NCBI GenBank assembly: GCA_003522105.1
Contig: DPGF01000078.1
Location: 1 to 40,955 of the forward strand
DNA length: 40,955 nt
DNA from: Oscillibacter sp.
GTDB taxonomy: Bacteria > Bacillota > Clostridia > Oscillospirales > Oscillospiraceae
Direction of reading: 5' to 3'
Made by a program: the position numbers and the translations under genes. Shown one piece after another: positions 1 through 8,012 of the stretch. The notes beneath the pieces are model-generated. The model saw nothing but the letters and a program-made list of their open reading frames with translations, had not been told where the DNA came from and did not search any database. Each line of letters starts with the position of its first letter. The first letter of the stretch is position 1.

Positions 1-578
1 AGCAATGCCTGCTCGCTCATCGGCTCGACGATGCCGGTCGTGCCCAGAATGGAGATGCCGCCCTCGATGCCGAGGCGCGGGTTAAAAGTCTTTTTCGCGA
101 GCGCCTCGCCCTCCGGCGCGGAGATCGTCACGTCAAGGCCGCCGTCGTAGCCAACGAGCATGCAGACCTCGCGCACGTTTTCTTCGATCATGCGCCGCGG
201 CACAGAGTTGATGGCCGCCGCGCCCACCGGCTGGTCGAGCCCCGGCTTTGTCACGCGCCCGATGCCCTCGCCGCCGTCGACCGTCACGCCGGGTGTGTCC
301 GATTTCCTTACGGCGGCAAAGATGAGCGTACCGCGCGTCACGTCCGGATCGTCGCCGCTGTCCTTTTGGATCGCACAGCGCGCCCCGTCCGGAGACAGTT
401 CCGTTTCCAGTACGTCTAAGTTGAGTTCGATGCCCTTGGGCGTTTGCAGCCGGATCGTGTCCTTTTTTCTGCCCGTCAGCAGCATCCACGCCGCAGCCTT
501 GGCCGCAGCTGCCGCGCACGAGCCGGTCGTATAGCCGAGGCGCAGGCGCTTGCCGTCCTTTACGAGATATTCTTCCAT
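1..578 (-). CDS. cbiD: Cobalt-precorrin-5B (C1)-methyltransferase CbiD, partial (C-terminus outside window)
   Basis: The reading frame from the ATG at 578 stays open to the window edge and gives 192 residues, about half of the usual CbiD length. The start has the family signature: MEEYLVKDGKRLRLGYTTG followed by SCAAAAAKAAAWMLL, and further in VTRGTLIFAAV, GGEGIGRVTKPGL and AAINSVPR, all typical of CbiD. In the anaerobic cobalamin pathway CbiD methylates C1 of cobalt-precorrin-5B in the cytoplasm, using S-adenosylmethionine. It is the last visible gene of the riboswitch-controlled operon and starts 4 bases after the cbiC stop, so translation is probably coupled. The missing part lies upstream of base 1 on the plus-strand map. 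Confidence 0.93.
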   Translation of the reverse strand, partial: MEEYLVKDGKRLRLGYTTGSCAAAAAKAAAWMLLTGRKKDTIRLQTPKGIELNLDVLETELSPDGARCAIQKDSGDDPDVTRGTLIFAAVRKSDTPGVTVDGGEGIGRVTKPGLDQPVGAAAINSVPRRMIEENVREVCMLVGYDGGLDVTISAPEGEALAKKTFNPRLGIEGGISILGTTGIVEPMSEQAL

Positions 579-582
579 GGTG

Positions 583-1209
583 CTACCGCCTGATTTGATA
601 AAGCAGGGCGTTGCAGATGGCGGCCGCCACATTGCTGCCGCCCTTGCGCCCGCGCGCAACAATGTACGGCGCGTGCGCCGCGGCGATGATCTGCTCCTTG
701 CTCGCTTCCACATTTACAAAGCCCACCGGCACACCGATGATGAGCGCGGGGGCAACTTTATTCTCTTCCATCAGCGCCTCGAGTGACAGCAGCGCCGTCG
801 GCGCGTTGCCGATGGCGAAGATGCAGGGCTTTTCAAGCGCCGCCGCCTTTTCCATCGAGACGAACGCCCGCGTCACGCCGCGCGATCTCGCCTCCTGCGC
901 GACATCGGGGTCGGACATGAAGCAGTGCACCTCGCCGCCGAGGCTCGCGAGGATCGACTTGTTGATGCCAGCTTTCGCCATCTGCGTGTCGGTGACAATG
1001 TCGCAGCCGCCTTTCAGCGCGGCGATGCCCTGCTGCACCGCGTGGGGGGAAAAAGAGAGCGTATCGGCATAGTCAAAGTCCGCCGTCGTGTGGATCACGC
1101 GCTTGATGACAAGCTCGTTTTCCGGCGCAAGCACCCTGTCGCCCAAAAGCTCGGTGATGATCGCAAAGCTGCGCTGTTCAATTTCCATCGGCTTCATCGG
1201 TTCGCTCAT
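583..1209 (-). CDS. cbiC: Cobalt-precorrin-8 methylmutase CbiC
   Basis: A 208-residue protein, normal length for CbiC/CobH. It moves the methyl group from C11 to C12 of cobalt-precorrin-8 to give cobyrinate. Visible family motifs are RVIHTTADFDYADTL (His40 is the residue in the position of the catalytic histidine), GCDIVTDTQMAKAGI, PTALLSL, GVPVGFVN and the C-terminal GRKGGSNVAAAICNALL. The start chosen is the ATG at 1209 (MSEPMKPM), because AAAGGAGAA lies about 8 bases upstream; a longer frame to 1425 only runs antiparallel-free through the cbiA 3' end and has no ribosome site. The start lies inside cbiA (32-base overlap), which suggests translational coupling. Internal ATGs at codons 5 and 8 are possible alternative starts. 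Confidence 0.95.
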   Translation of the reverse strand: MSEPMKPMEIEQRSFAIITELLGDRVLAPENELVIKRVIHTTADFDYADTLSFSPHAVQQGIAALKGGCDIVTDTQMAKAGINKSILASLGGEVHCFMSDPDVAQEARSRGVTRAFVSMEKAAALEKPCIFAIGNAPTALLSLEALMEENKVAPALIIGVPVGFVNVEASKEQIIAAAHAPYIVARGRKGGSNVAAAICNALLYQIRR

Positions 1210-2557
1210 GGCGGTGTTTCTCCTTTCGGCAGGCAGCAACAAAGCGCTCCGCGGCGCCGATGTCTGCATAAAAGTGGAAGTGCGGATAGCCTGCGTAGAG
1301 CGTTTCGCCCGCATAGGCGCAGCGCCAGCTCCTGCCGCTGATCTTTTCCGCAAGAAAATCGTTTCCCGGCTGCTCGGCGTCCCAGCGGTGGAACTCGTGG
1401 GCGGGGATCTTCTCGCCCGTGTCAAAGAGCATCGAGTCCCGCTGCGCCGTCAGCGTCAGGTAGCCAAAGCGCGTCAGCTTCCCCGCGTCGAAGCACCCGC
1501 CGGGGAAAACGCCTGCCATTGCGCGCCCCGCGATGGCGCTCGTCAGATACATGAACCCGCCGCACTCGGCGATGCACGGCGTTCCCGCCTCCACCGCCGC
1601 ACGGACAGTGCTCCGCATCGGAGCGTTTTTCTCCAGCTTGTCCGCATAGAGCTCCGGATAGCCGCCGCCGAGGTACAGACCGTGTACCTCTTCCGGAAGC
1701 CGTTCATCAGAAAGCGGGCTGAACGGCACAAGTTCTGCGCCGAGGCGGCGCAGAAGATCCAAGCTGTCTTCGTAATAAAAGCAAAATGCCCTGTCGCGCG
1801 CAACGCCGATGCGGACATGCTCCCCCGCCTCCGGAATATCGGGCGGCGCAAATGTGAGCGGCGGCGCGCTCTTTGCGATTTCAAGCAGCGCGTCCAGGTC
1901 GATCGACTCGCGTGCCGCAGCGCCGAGGCGCTGCATTTTTTCCTTCAAGTTTTCCACCTCTGCCGCGGTGACGAGGCCGAGGGGCCGGCTCTCAAGCGAG
2001 CAGTCCGGCAGCTGCGGCAGAAAGCCGCAGGCACGAATGCCGAAGCGCGATTCGATCTCCCGCTTGAGCGTGGGATAGCTCATCGCAGTGCAGCCGTTCA
2101 GCACAACGCCGCAGATGCCGCTGCGCGGCACAAAGCGCAGGAATCCTTCCAGCACGGCAAGCACCGACAGCCCCGCCCCCTTCGCGTTCAGCACGAGCAC
2201 AACGGGACTCTCCGTCCGCTGCGCGACCTCAAAGGTGCTCGCGCGCGAAGATGCAAGGCCAATGCCGTCGTAATAGCCCATCACACCCTCGATAAGCGTC
2301 ACATCTTTCCCCGCGCCGGCCTGTGCAAGAAGGAAACGCAGCGTGTCATCGTCAAAAAAGAAGGGATCTAAATTACAGCCCGCCGCGCCGGTGATCGCGC
2401 GGTGGAACATGGGGTCGATGTAATCGGGGCCGCATTTGGCTACGCCGGGACGCCTCCCGCTCTCAGCAAGCGCCTGCAAAAGAGCGCAGGTCACCGTTGT
2501 CTTTCCGCAGCCGCTGCCGCTGCCGGCTATGAGCAGCCGCGGCGACGCTTTCCGCAT
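1178..2557 (-). CDS. cbiA: Cobyrinate a,c-diamide synthase CbiA
   Basis: A 459-residue cytoplasmic enzyme that amidates the a and c side chains of cobyrinate using glutamine and ATP. The N-terminal half is a dethiobiotin-synthetase-like ATPase domain with the P-loop GSGSGCGKTTV near residues 12-22 and the motifs KCGPDYIDP and EGVMGYYDG. The C-terminal half is a class I glutamine amidotransferase domain with GGGYPEL and AECGGFMYL, the Cys near residue 332 being the expected nucleophile. The ATG at 2557 was chosen because a GGGGGGAG ribosome site precedes it closely. The gene starts 20 bases after the transporter ATPase stop, in the same operon, which links corrin synthesis directly to the uptake genes. 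No anomalies seen. Confidence 0.96.
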   Translation of the reverse strand: MRKASPRLLIAGSGSGCGKTTVTCALLQALAESGRRPGVAKCGPDYIDPMFHRAITGAAGCNLDPFFFDDDTLRFLLAQAGAGKDVTLIEGVMGYYDGIGLASSRASTFEVAQRTESPVVLVLNAKGAGLSVLAVLEGFLRFVPRSGICGVVLNGCTAMSYPTLKREIESRFGIRACGFLPQLPDCSLESRPLGLVTAAEVENLKEKMQRLGAAARESIDLDALLEIAKSAPPLTFAPPDIPEAGEHVRIGVARDRAFCFYYEDSLDLLRRLGAELVPFSPLSDERLPEEVHGLYLGGGYPELYADKLEKNAPMRSTVRAAVEAGTPCIAECGGFMYLTSAIAGRAMAGVFPGGCFDAGKLTRFGYLTLTAQRDSMLFDTGEKIPAHEFHRWDAEQPGNDFLAEKISGRSWRCAYAGETLYAGYPHFHFYADIGAAERFVAACRKEKHRHERTDEADGN

Positions 2558-2577
2558 GATCTCCCCCCCTTTTATTT

Positions 2578-3348
2578 CTACGGCACAAACTCCAGCGTAC
2601 TGAAGCACGGATCGAACTTTCCCCGCTCCAGATGGTAGAGCTGCGCGATATAGTCACTGGTAAAAATTTCCTCCGGCGGGCCGATGCGGTCGATCCGGTC
2701 GCCCGCCACACACACGATCGTGTCCGAAATGCGCCGCGCAAGGTCAAGTTCGTGCAGTGAAAGCAGCACGGCGAGATCATTCTCCCGCACCATACGCTTG
2801 AGAACGGACAGCAGCTCGAGCTTGTAGCGAATGTCAAGATAGCTTGTCGGCTCGTCGAGCACGATGAGCTGCGGCTGTTGGCACAGCGCTCTTGCCAGCA
2901 GGATCCGCTGGCGCTGACCGTCGCTGATCGCGGAAAAGGGCGAATCGGCAAAGGAAAGCGCGTCCGCCTGCGCGAGCGACTGCTCAACGATCTTCCGATC
3001 CTCTTCCCGCAGCATGCCAAGCTTTCCCGTGTAAGGGTAGCGCCCGGAGCTGACCACATCGCGGCAGGTCATCAGCTCCGGCTCGACGCGCACCGTCATC
3101 AAAATCGCCATGCGCCGTGCAATATCGTTCCGGCTGCGCGAGCGCATCGTCTCTCCGTCCAGATAGACCGCGCCGGAAAGCTCCGGCAGCTGCCCGATGA
3201 CCGTTTTGAGGATCGTCGATTTCCCCGAGCCGTTCGGCCCGATGAGCGTGACGATCCTCCCCCGCTGCACGCAGAGGGAAACCTCCTCGATGAGCGGCTT
3301 TCCATGGTAGCCGACGGCCAGATTTTCCGTTTTCAGATAGCTTTTCAT
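2578..3348 (-). CDS. ABC transporter ATP-binding protein, FecE/BtuD type (iron-chelate/cobamide/heme class)
   Basis: A 256-residue ATPase subunit. It carries Walker A GPNGSGKST near residue 38, a Q-loop region, a signature segment SAISDGQRQRILLARAL in which the usual SGGQ is SDGQ, Walker B LIVLDEPTSYLD and the H-loop LSLHELD. The order and length match the ATPases of metal-chelate, vitamin B12 and heme importers. It would power import through the permease encoded just upstream; the start codon overlaps the permease stop by 4 bases (ATGA), a sign of coupled translation. Its place in a cobalamin-riboswitch operon between the permease and cbiA points to a cobamide precursor, cobalt-containing tetrapyrrole or cobalt chelate as cargo. 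The exact substrate cannot be read from the sequence. Confidence 0.93.
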   Translation of the reverse strand: MKSYLKTENLAVGYHGKPLIEEVSLCVQRGRIVTLIGPNGSGKSTILKTVIGQLPELSGAVYLDGETMRSRSRNDIARRMAILMTVRVEPELMTCRDVVSSGRYPYTGKLGMLREEDRKIVEQSLAQADALSFADSPFSAISDGQRQRILLARALCQQPQLIVLDEPTSYLDIRYKLELLSVLKRMVRENDLAVLLSLHELDLARRISDTIVCVAGDRIDRIGPPEEIFTSDYIAQLYHLERGKFDPCFSTLEFVP

Positions 3349-4364
3349 GTCCGCCCCGCCTTTCTGCGGATCATCATATAGATGACGACCGGCGCGCCGA
3401 ACACCGCCGTGACCGAGCTGATGCTGACCGCGGCGGGCGCAAAGGCCGTGCGCGCAATGAGATCACACGCAAGGCAGAAGATCCCCCCGCCGAGGAAGCA
3501 CGCCGGGATCATCAGCAGCGGTTCCGCCGTTTTGAACAGTGCCTTCATCAGATGCGGCAGCGCGATGCCGACGAAGGAGACCGGCCCTGCAAAGGCCGTC
3601 ACGCAGGCGGAAAGCACGCTTGAGAGCAGAATGAGCGCCGTGCGGAACGCCCGGATCGGCACCCCCAGATTGCGCGCGTAAACCTCGCCGAGCTGATAGG
3701 CGCGAATGGGCTTGGAGAGGAAAAAGGTCAAAAGGAGCGCCGCGCCGCAGACCCACGCCATGGTCTCTACGTCCTCCCACTTCATACCGGAAAATGAACC
3801 GTTCGACCAGTTGTGCAGGTTCACGATGTTGGAGTCATCGGCGAACGTGACGAGAAAATCCGTCAGCGCCGAGCAGATGTAGCCGATCATCACACCGCAG
3901 ACGACGAGCAGGCTCATCTGATCCACATACTGCGAGATGAGCAGAATGAGCCCCATCGCAAGCATGGCGCCAACGAACGCAGCGCCGATGAGCAGCGCCG
4001 ACGAGGATTTTACGCCGCGGCTGAGCAGAAAGATCATCACGAGCGAAACCGCAAGCTTCGCCCCCGACGAGATGCCCAGCACGAACGGCCCCGCAATGGA
4101 GTTGTGGAAAAAGGTTTGCAGCAGATACCCCGACACCGACAGCGCGCCGCCCAAAATGAGCGCCGCCATCATGCGCGGCAGCCGGATCTGCATGATGATC
4201 CTCCGCTGCGTCAGATCCTCCCCGCCGCCGAGCAGGATCTGCCAGATCTCAGACGCGGAGAGCGAAACGCTGCCCGCAAGAAGATTCCAGATCAGAAAAA
4301 CAGCCAGAAGGACGAACAGCAGCGAAAAGCCGAGATACGTCCGTTTTGCCCGCTTTCGCTCCAT
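3345..4364 (-). CDS. ABC transporter permease, FecCD/BtuC family
   Basis: A 339-residue, very hydrophobic protein with roughly nine or ten membrane segments, the usual size of FecCD/BtuC permeases. Family motifs include RLPRMMAALILGGALSVSGY after the first helix, GISSGAKLAV, and near the C-terminus GPVSFVGIALPH, which is the coupling-helix region typical of this family. It forms the membrane channel for the substrate handed over by the lipoprotein at 4431-5573. It sits 66 bases after that gene and overlaps the ATPase by 4 bases. Regulated through the cobalamin riboswitch at the head of the operon by inference. Substrate is probably a cobamide, heme-like or cobalt chelate; unproven. Confidence 0.93.
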   Translation of the reverse strand: MERKRAKRTYLGFSLLFVLLAVFLIWNLLAGSVSLSASEIWQILLGGGEDLTQRRIIMQIRLPRMMAALILGGALSVSGYLLQTFFHNSIAGPFVLGISSGAKLAVSLVMIFLLSRGVKSSSALLIGAAFVGAMLAMGLILLISQYVDQMSLLVVCGVMIGYICSALTDFLVTFADDSNIVNLHNWSNGSFSGMKWEDVETMAWVCGAALLLTFFLSKPIRAYQLGEVYARNLGVPIRAFRTALILLSSVLSACVTAFAGPVSFVGIALPHLMKALFKTAEPLLMIPACFLGGGIFCLACDLIARTAFAPAAVSISSVTAVFGAPVVIYMMIRRKAGRT

Positions 4365-4430
4365 GTTCGTCCCTCCTTTGGTAAAATTTCAAAGTTGTCA
4401 GAATTGCTTTCCCGTCAGGGAAGCGATCCG

Positions 4431-5573
4431 TCATTGCAGTTTCGTCAAAAACCGGAGCGGTGCGTCCGCACCGTTCAAAACAGTGTGGAGATCTACCACA
4501 AGGTCGCTCAGATCGAGCGACTCCTGATAGAAGTCCTTCGTCAGGCACCAGACGTCGCCGCTCTGCACGGCCTTGAAGTCGCCGAGCAGCGGTTCAAGTG
4601 CAAGAAGCTCCTCGACGGTCGTGAGTTCGCCGTCAATGATGCCGTTGTAGATGAGCACATCCGCGTCGTGCGCGCCGGCGTAGAAGGTCTCCATCTGGAC
4701 GGTGACGGCGGACTGCGCGTTCTCCTCCGTGGAATCGTCGAAGGCAACGTACTGCCCGCCCGCCATGGCGATGGATTTGGCAACATAATCTGCCGACTTT
4801 CGCACGTTGACCGCCCCGTTGCTCGTCACATAGAAAAATGCAACCGTTTTCTCCGTGGGCTCGGCGTCCAGAACGCCCGAAACGCTGTCCATTTTCTCAT
4901 CAAACAGCGCCGTTGCCTCGTCCTCTTTCCCGAGCAGCGCACCATAGAGCTTGACCCACTCCATGCGGCCGAACGGCTCGCTTTCATAGCTCGACATTTC
5001 TACCAGCACCGGAATGCCCAGCGTTTCAAACTGCTCAACGACCTCGGGCGAATGGTAGATCATCGTGTTTTCAAGCGCCAGATCGCAGCCCTTTGATAAA
5101 ATCAGCTCGTAATCCGGCTCTGAATACCTGCCCGCGTAGAGCAGCTCGCCCGAGCGCATCGCCTGCTGTGCCTTCTTGATGCACCAGTCCGATTCCCTGC
5201 GTCCGCTGAAGCGGACGCAGCCGACCGCATCGAGCCGGGCAAAGCTGTCCATCGCCGCGCTGGCGACCAGATAGATCTCGTCGAGCGGCTGCTGCAATAC
5301 GGTCACAGTCTCCGGCACGCCGTTCGGCACGTCTGCGCCCTCCGCCACGAGCAGGAATTCCTGATCCTGCCCGATGGTGATGAACTTATAATCCTCTCCC
5401 GCATACGAAACGGAAAACTGATCGGCGTATCGAAGCGGCATCGTTTCTTCAAATGAAAGCTCCCCCCACGAAAGGGAGGCCTGTCCGCCGCTCTCGCTGT
5501 CCTGCGCCGCTCCGCAGGCGCAGAGAACCAGCGCGGACAGTGCGGCAAGCAGCGCGCACAAAAGGCGTTTCAT
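4431..5573 (-). CDS. ABC transporter substrate-binding lipoprotein (BtuF/FhuD-like fold)
   Basis: A 380-residue lipoprotein. The N-terminus MKRLLCALLAALSALVLCAC is a lipoprotein signal with lipobox LCAC and the modified Cys at residue 20. The mature part has the layout of class III metal-chelate binding proteins: a first lobe with SAAMDSFARLDAVGCVRFSG and ELILSKGCDLALENT, a long linker helix, then ETLGIPVLVEMS and a second lobe with VAFFYVTSNGAVNVR and ALEPLLGDFKAVQSGDVWCL. It would be anchored outside the membrane and deliver ligand to the adjacent permease. The start overlaps the stop of the upstream lipoprotein gene by 4 bases. Ligand is unknown; operon context favours a corrinoid, cobalt chelate or heme-like tetrapyrrole. 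Confidence 0.9.
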   Translation of the reverse strand: MKRLLCALLAALSALVLCACGAAQDSESGGQASLSWGELSFEETMPLRYADQFSVSYAGEDYKFITIGQDQEFLLVAEGADVPNGVPETVTVLQQPLDEIYLVASAAMDSFARLDAVGCVRFSGRRESDWCIKKAQQAMRSGELLYAGRYSEPDYELILSKGCDLALENTMIYHSPEVVEQFETLGIPVLVEMSSYESEPFGRMEWVKLYGALLGKEDEATALFDEKMDSVSGVLDAEPTEKTVAFFYVTSNGAVNVRKSADYVAKSIAMAGGQYVAFDDSTEENAQSAVTVQMETFYAGAHDADVLIYNGIIDGELTTVEELLALEPLLGDFKAVQSGDVWCLTKDFYQESLDLSDLVVDLHTVLNGADAPLRFLTKLQ

Positions 5574-6400
5574 CCGTTCACCTCAGCACTTGAAGCGTCA
5601 AACGTCAGCGTATATTCGATCTCGTGCGGCGTGCTCATGGCGGTGGTATCACCGATGACGGAAAGCGGCGTATCGAGCGCGGAAACGGGAATTTCAAACG
5701 TCGAGCCGTCTTCGTTCGAAAGCGCGTCATAGCGTTCGCCGTCCACGAGCATATAGTCGTAATGGCTGCTGCTCCAGACGATCTGCGCGGTCATTTTGCC
5801 GTCCGCGACTGTCAGCGTGCAGGGCGACTGGACGCTGACCTTACCGCTGCCGCCCTCGAGCGTTACAGCGATCGAATAGGTGCCGTCGGCCAGCGTCTCA
5901 GCGGGCGCGGCGGCAGTGTCATCTTCCTTCAAAACGGGATTCGTCACGGAGACCTTGTGGTCGTACCACTTTCCCTTCGTGCCGATGATGGCAACGTCGA
6001 ACTCCTCGTCCAGCGCGGGCACGGGAATATCAAAGCCGTTCACTTCCTCGCTCAGCCCGTCGGAGTAGGTGACCGTGTCCGTCGTGGGCTGCAAGAGCGC
6101 CGCGCCGTCCTTGCGCGCGTCCTCCGCCGTGCCGCAGAAGAGATTCTGAATGCTCTTCGACGGCAGGCTGATGTGAATGCTCATCTGCCCGTTCTCGACC
6201 GTCAGCGTTGCTTTGCCCTCGCAGGCCTCGTTCACATGGAACATGCTGCTGTCGGTATTAAATTCCGCAGTGTACACGCCGTCGGCGAGCGCAGGCTCCG
6301 CGGGGAGCTGCGCTGCGTCATCTCCGTTCTTTTCACCGCAGCCTGCCAAAAACGTGCACAGCAGCAGTGCCGTAAGCGCGATCATCGTTACTTTTTTCAT
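5570..6400 (-). CDS. Surface lipoprotein with two similar NEAT-like domains
   Basis: A 276-residue lipoprotein. The ATG at 6400 is preferred over an upstream in-frame TTG because GGAG lies 9 bases before it. Residues 1-21 form a lipoprotein signal ending LAGC. Two related halves follow. The first begins LADGVYTAEFNTDSSMF (about residue 40) with ATLTVENGQMSIHISL and IPVPALDEEFDVAIIGTKGK; the second begins LADGTYSIAVTLEGGSGK (about residue 160) with CTLTVADGKMTAQIVW and IPVSALDTPLSVI. The alternating beta pattern is like NEAT or other iron-transport-associated beta-sandwich modules, which bind heme or related ligands on Gram-positive surfaces; this assignment is by pattern only. It overlaps the substrate-binding lipoprotein gene by 4 bases and probably passes ligand to it. 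Confidence 0.75.
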   Translation of the reverse strand: MKKVTMIALTALLLCTFLAGCGEKNGDDAAQLPAEPALADGVYTAEFNTDSSMFHVNEACEGKATLTVENGQMSIHISLPSKSIQNLFCGTAEDARKDGAALLQPTTDTVTYSDGLSEEVNGFDIPVPALDEEFDVAIIGTKGKWYDHKVSVTNPVLKEDDTAAAPAETLADGTYSIAVTLEGGSGKVSVQSPCTLTVADGKMTAQIVWSSSHYDYMLVDGERYDALSNEDGSTFEIPVSALDTPLSVIGDTTAMSTPHEIEYTLTFDASSAEVNG

Positions 6401-6431
6401 CTGCAATTTCTCCAATTCGTTCTGTCCAAAA

Positions 6432-6464
6432 GGCTCCGGAGCGGAACATGCCCGCTTCGGAGCC
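6432..6464 (-). terminator. Intrinsic terminator between the cbiK-like gene and the downstream lipoprotein gene
   Basis: GGCTCCGGAGCGG (6432-6444) pairs with CCGCTTCGGAGCC (6452-6464) with one mismatch, around a short loop. On the minus strand the stem is followed by TTTT, on the plus strand by CTTTTT. It lies 13 bases after the cbiK-like stop and before the next start, so it may act as a partial terminator that makes the first gene more abundant than the rest of the operon. Confidence 0.7.
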
Positions 6465-6477
6465 CTTTTTATCCTTT

Positions 6478-7665
6478 TTATGCGTTCAGGGAGTCAATGG
6501 CGGCCTGCGTGTGCGCGATGTAAAGCGCCTGAATGTCCGCGATCCCGCCAAGGCCCGCGATCTGGCAGTCTACCGTGAAGCCAGCGTCCTCGAACATGGG
6601 CTTCCAGGAATCATCGTCGCTGCCGGCCATGTCGTTGTTGGCGTGGTCGCCCGCAACGACCATCAGCGGGCGCAGGATAACGGTCGTATAGCCCGCAGCC
6701 CGGACTTCCTCGATGACGGACTCGCAGGCGGTCTCCTCCGGCTCGCCCTCAACCGTGCCGATGAAGACGTTTTCGTAGCCGAGCTGCTGCATCTGGGTAC
6801 TCATCTGGCTGTAGCTCACCCTGGCAACGTGCGCCGTGCCGTGGCCGAGGAGAACGAATGCAGCGCCGGCCTCCTTGGCCGCTTCGAGAGAGTCAAAGCC
6901 GCTTGCTTCGGCCGCCGCGGCGGTGACCGCCTTGGCAACGGCCTCCTTGTCGGCGTTGATGACGGTCGCATCGCTGCCGACCTCGCCGAGCAGGGGCTCA
7001 GCGATGGAGACGGACTCGAACTGGTCGCGATACTCGTCGATGGCGGCGCACATTTCGTCATACTCCGCGCCGTGCATCAGATGCGTCGGCTGCACGACGA
7101 GGTTCTTCACGCCGTTGGCCACGGCACGCTCAAGCGCCTGGGTCATATTGTCGATCTTCTCGCCGTCACGGGCCTGAATGTGGTTGATGATGATCTGCGC
7201 CGTGAATGCGCGGCGCACGGACCAGTCGGGGTAAGCCTCCTGCAGGGCGTCCTCAATGCTCTTGATGTCGTTGACGCGGCTGTCGTTGTAGGACGTGCCG
7301 AACGAAACGACCAGAAGCTCGTTTTCGCCGATGCCGTCCTGATTGCGGGGATCGTCCAGCGCAGCGTCGCCCGTGTCAAGGCCAAAGTAGTCGGGGCTGG
7401 CTTCCTCGCCCTCGACCATGGCCTTCTGCGCGTCGGTCAGCGCGTCCCACGCAGCCTTGGCTTCTTCGCACTGTGCGTCGGTCTCGTCGGTGCGCTCCTG
7501 AACATAGATCGCGTCGATCAGCGCGGCAACGTGGTCGGCCGCCGCCTTGTCCGCGTCCGCCGTGTTCTGCGCGTCATCTGCCGCATTGTCATTTTTGCTG
7601 CCGCAGGCGGTCAGCGCGCCCAGCAGCATCACGGCTGCGAGCAGGAGTGCAAGCATCTTTTTCAT
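6478..7665 (-). CDS. cbiK: Lipoprotein (extracytoplasmic) sirohydrochlorin cobaltochelatase-like protein CbiK
   Basis: A 395-residue protein, about 130 longer than cytoplasmic CbiK. Residues 1-21 are a lipoprotein signal (lipobox LTAC, Cys21), followed by an acidic linker and a helical module (about 44-90, with EEAKAAWDALTDAQKAMV) of the kind seen in Gram-positive surface proteins. The chelatase domain covers about 115-395. It has all the usual motifs: LLVVSFGTSY, VVQPTHLMHGAEYDEM (His195), LGHGTAHVARVSYSQM (His275), TVEGEPE and RPLMVVAGDHANNDMAG (His341). Cytoplasmic CbiK inserts cobalt into sirohydrochlorin; an exported form is known in Desulfovibrio and has been linked to heme or metal handling. 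Here it is the first gene after the cobalamin riboswitch and precedes a binding-protein/ABC set, so a role in capturing cobalt or a tetrapyrrole at the surface is likely but inferred. Confidence 0.92.
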   Translation of the reverse strand: MKKMLALLLAAVMLLGALTACGSKNDNAADDAQNTADADKAAADHVAALIDAIYVQERTDETDAQCEEAKAAWDALTDAQKAMVEGEEASPDYFGLDTGDAALDDPRNQDGIGENELLVVSFGTSYNDSRVNDIKSIEDALQEAYPDWSVRRAFTAQIIINHIQARDGEKIDNMTQALERAVANGVKNLVVQPTHLMHGAEYDEMCAAIDEYRDQFESVSIAEPLLGEVGSDATVINADKEAVAKAVTAAAAEASGFDSLEAAKEAGAAFVLLGHGTAHVARVSYSQMSTQMQQLGYENVFIGTVEGEPEETACESVIEEVRAAGYTTVILRPLMVVAGDHANNDMAGSDDDSWKPMFEDAGFTVDCQIAGLGGIADIQALYIAHTQAAIDSLNA

Positions 7666-7710
7666 ATTCTTCTACCTCTTCTTCAAAAATCGTTCTGAAA
7701 GAAATATAAA

Positions 7711-7734
7711 AGCGGCTGTGGATCCACAGCCGCT
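7711..7734 (-). terminator. Riboswitch expression-platform terminator
   Basis: AGCGGCTGTGGATCCACAGCCGCT is a perfect 24-base palindrome split as AGCGGCTGTGGA (7734-7723) and TCCACAGCCGCT (7722-7711). Read on the minus strand it ends in CCGCT followed by TTTATATTTCTTTC, the form of an intrinsic terminator. It lies between the cobalamin aptamer and the cbiK-like start codon (7665), so it is the natural candidate for the ligand-controlled switch. Confidence 0.8.
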
Positions 7735-7832
7735 CTCACGCTTCCAACCAGCAACACCGCGCCGCGAACATGGTCGCGCCGCGGGTAAACTCGCAGAAAT
7801 ATCAGCCTGTGTGCAGCGGGCTTGAGATTCCC

Positions 7833-7982
7833 CGCAGAGGCAGGTCTCCTGACTTCGTTCATCGCGGCACTGCCCTTCCCAGTTTCCCAGTGGCATTGCA
7901 GGCCGCTCCCGTACACAGTGACTGCATCGTTCCGGATTCGCACCGGATTCTCTATTCTCCGCCTTGCGGCGGCACCTCTGCG
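7833..7982 (-). promoter_or_regulatory. Cobalamin riboswitch aptamer
   Basis: Read on the minus strand from 7982, the element has an outer P1 stem CGCAGAGG (7982-7975) pairing with CCTCTGCG (7840-7833), the GAATCCGGTGCGAATCC block, and the conserved B12 box TGCAATGCCACTGGG (core GCCACTG at 7894-7888). It ends with GTCAGGAGACCTGCC, the usual 3' part. These are the hallmarks of the cobalamin riboswitch. It precedes a terminator and the cbiK-like gene, so binding of a cobamide should lower expression of the uptake and corrin genes at 1-7665. Subclass (adenosyl or aquo/methyl preferring) cannot be told from this reading. Confidence 0.95.
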
Positions 7983-8012
7983 ATACAATTTTACATTTTT
8001 TCAGACATATCA

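Noticed and set aside
1088..2371. Long plus-strand open frame antisense to cbiA
   Set aside because: Arg/Ala-rich shadow with no recognisable motif; the minus-strand frame is a complete CbiA.
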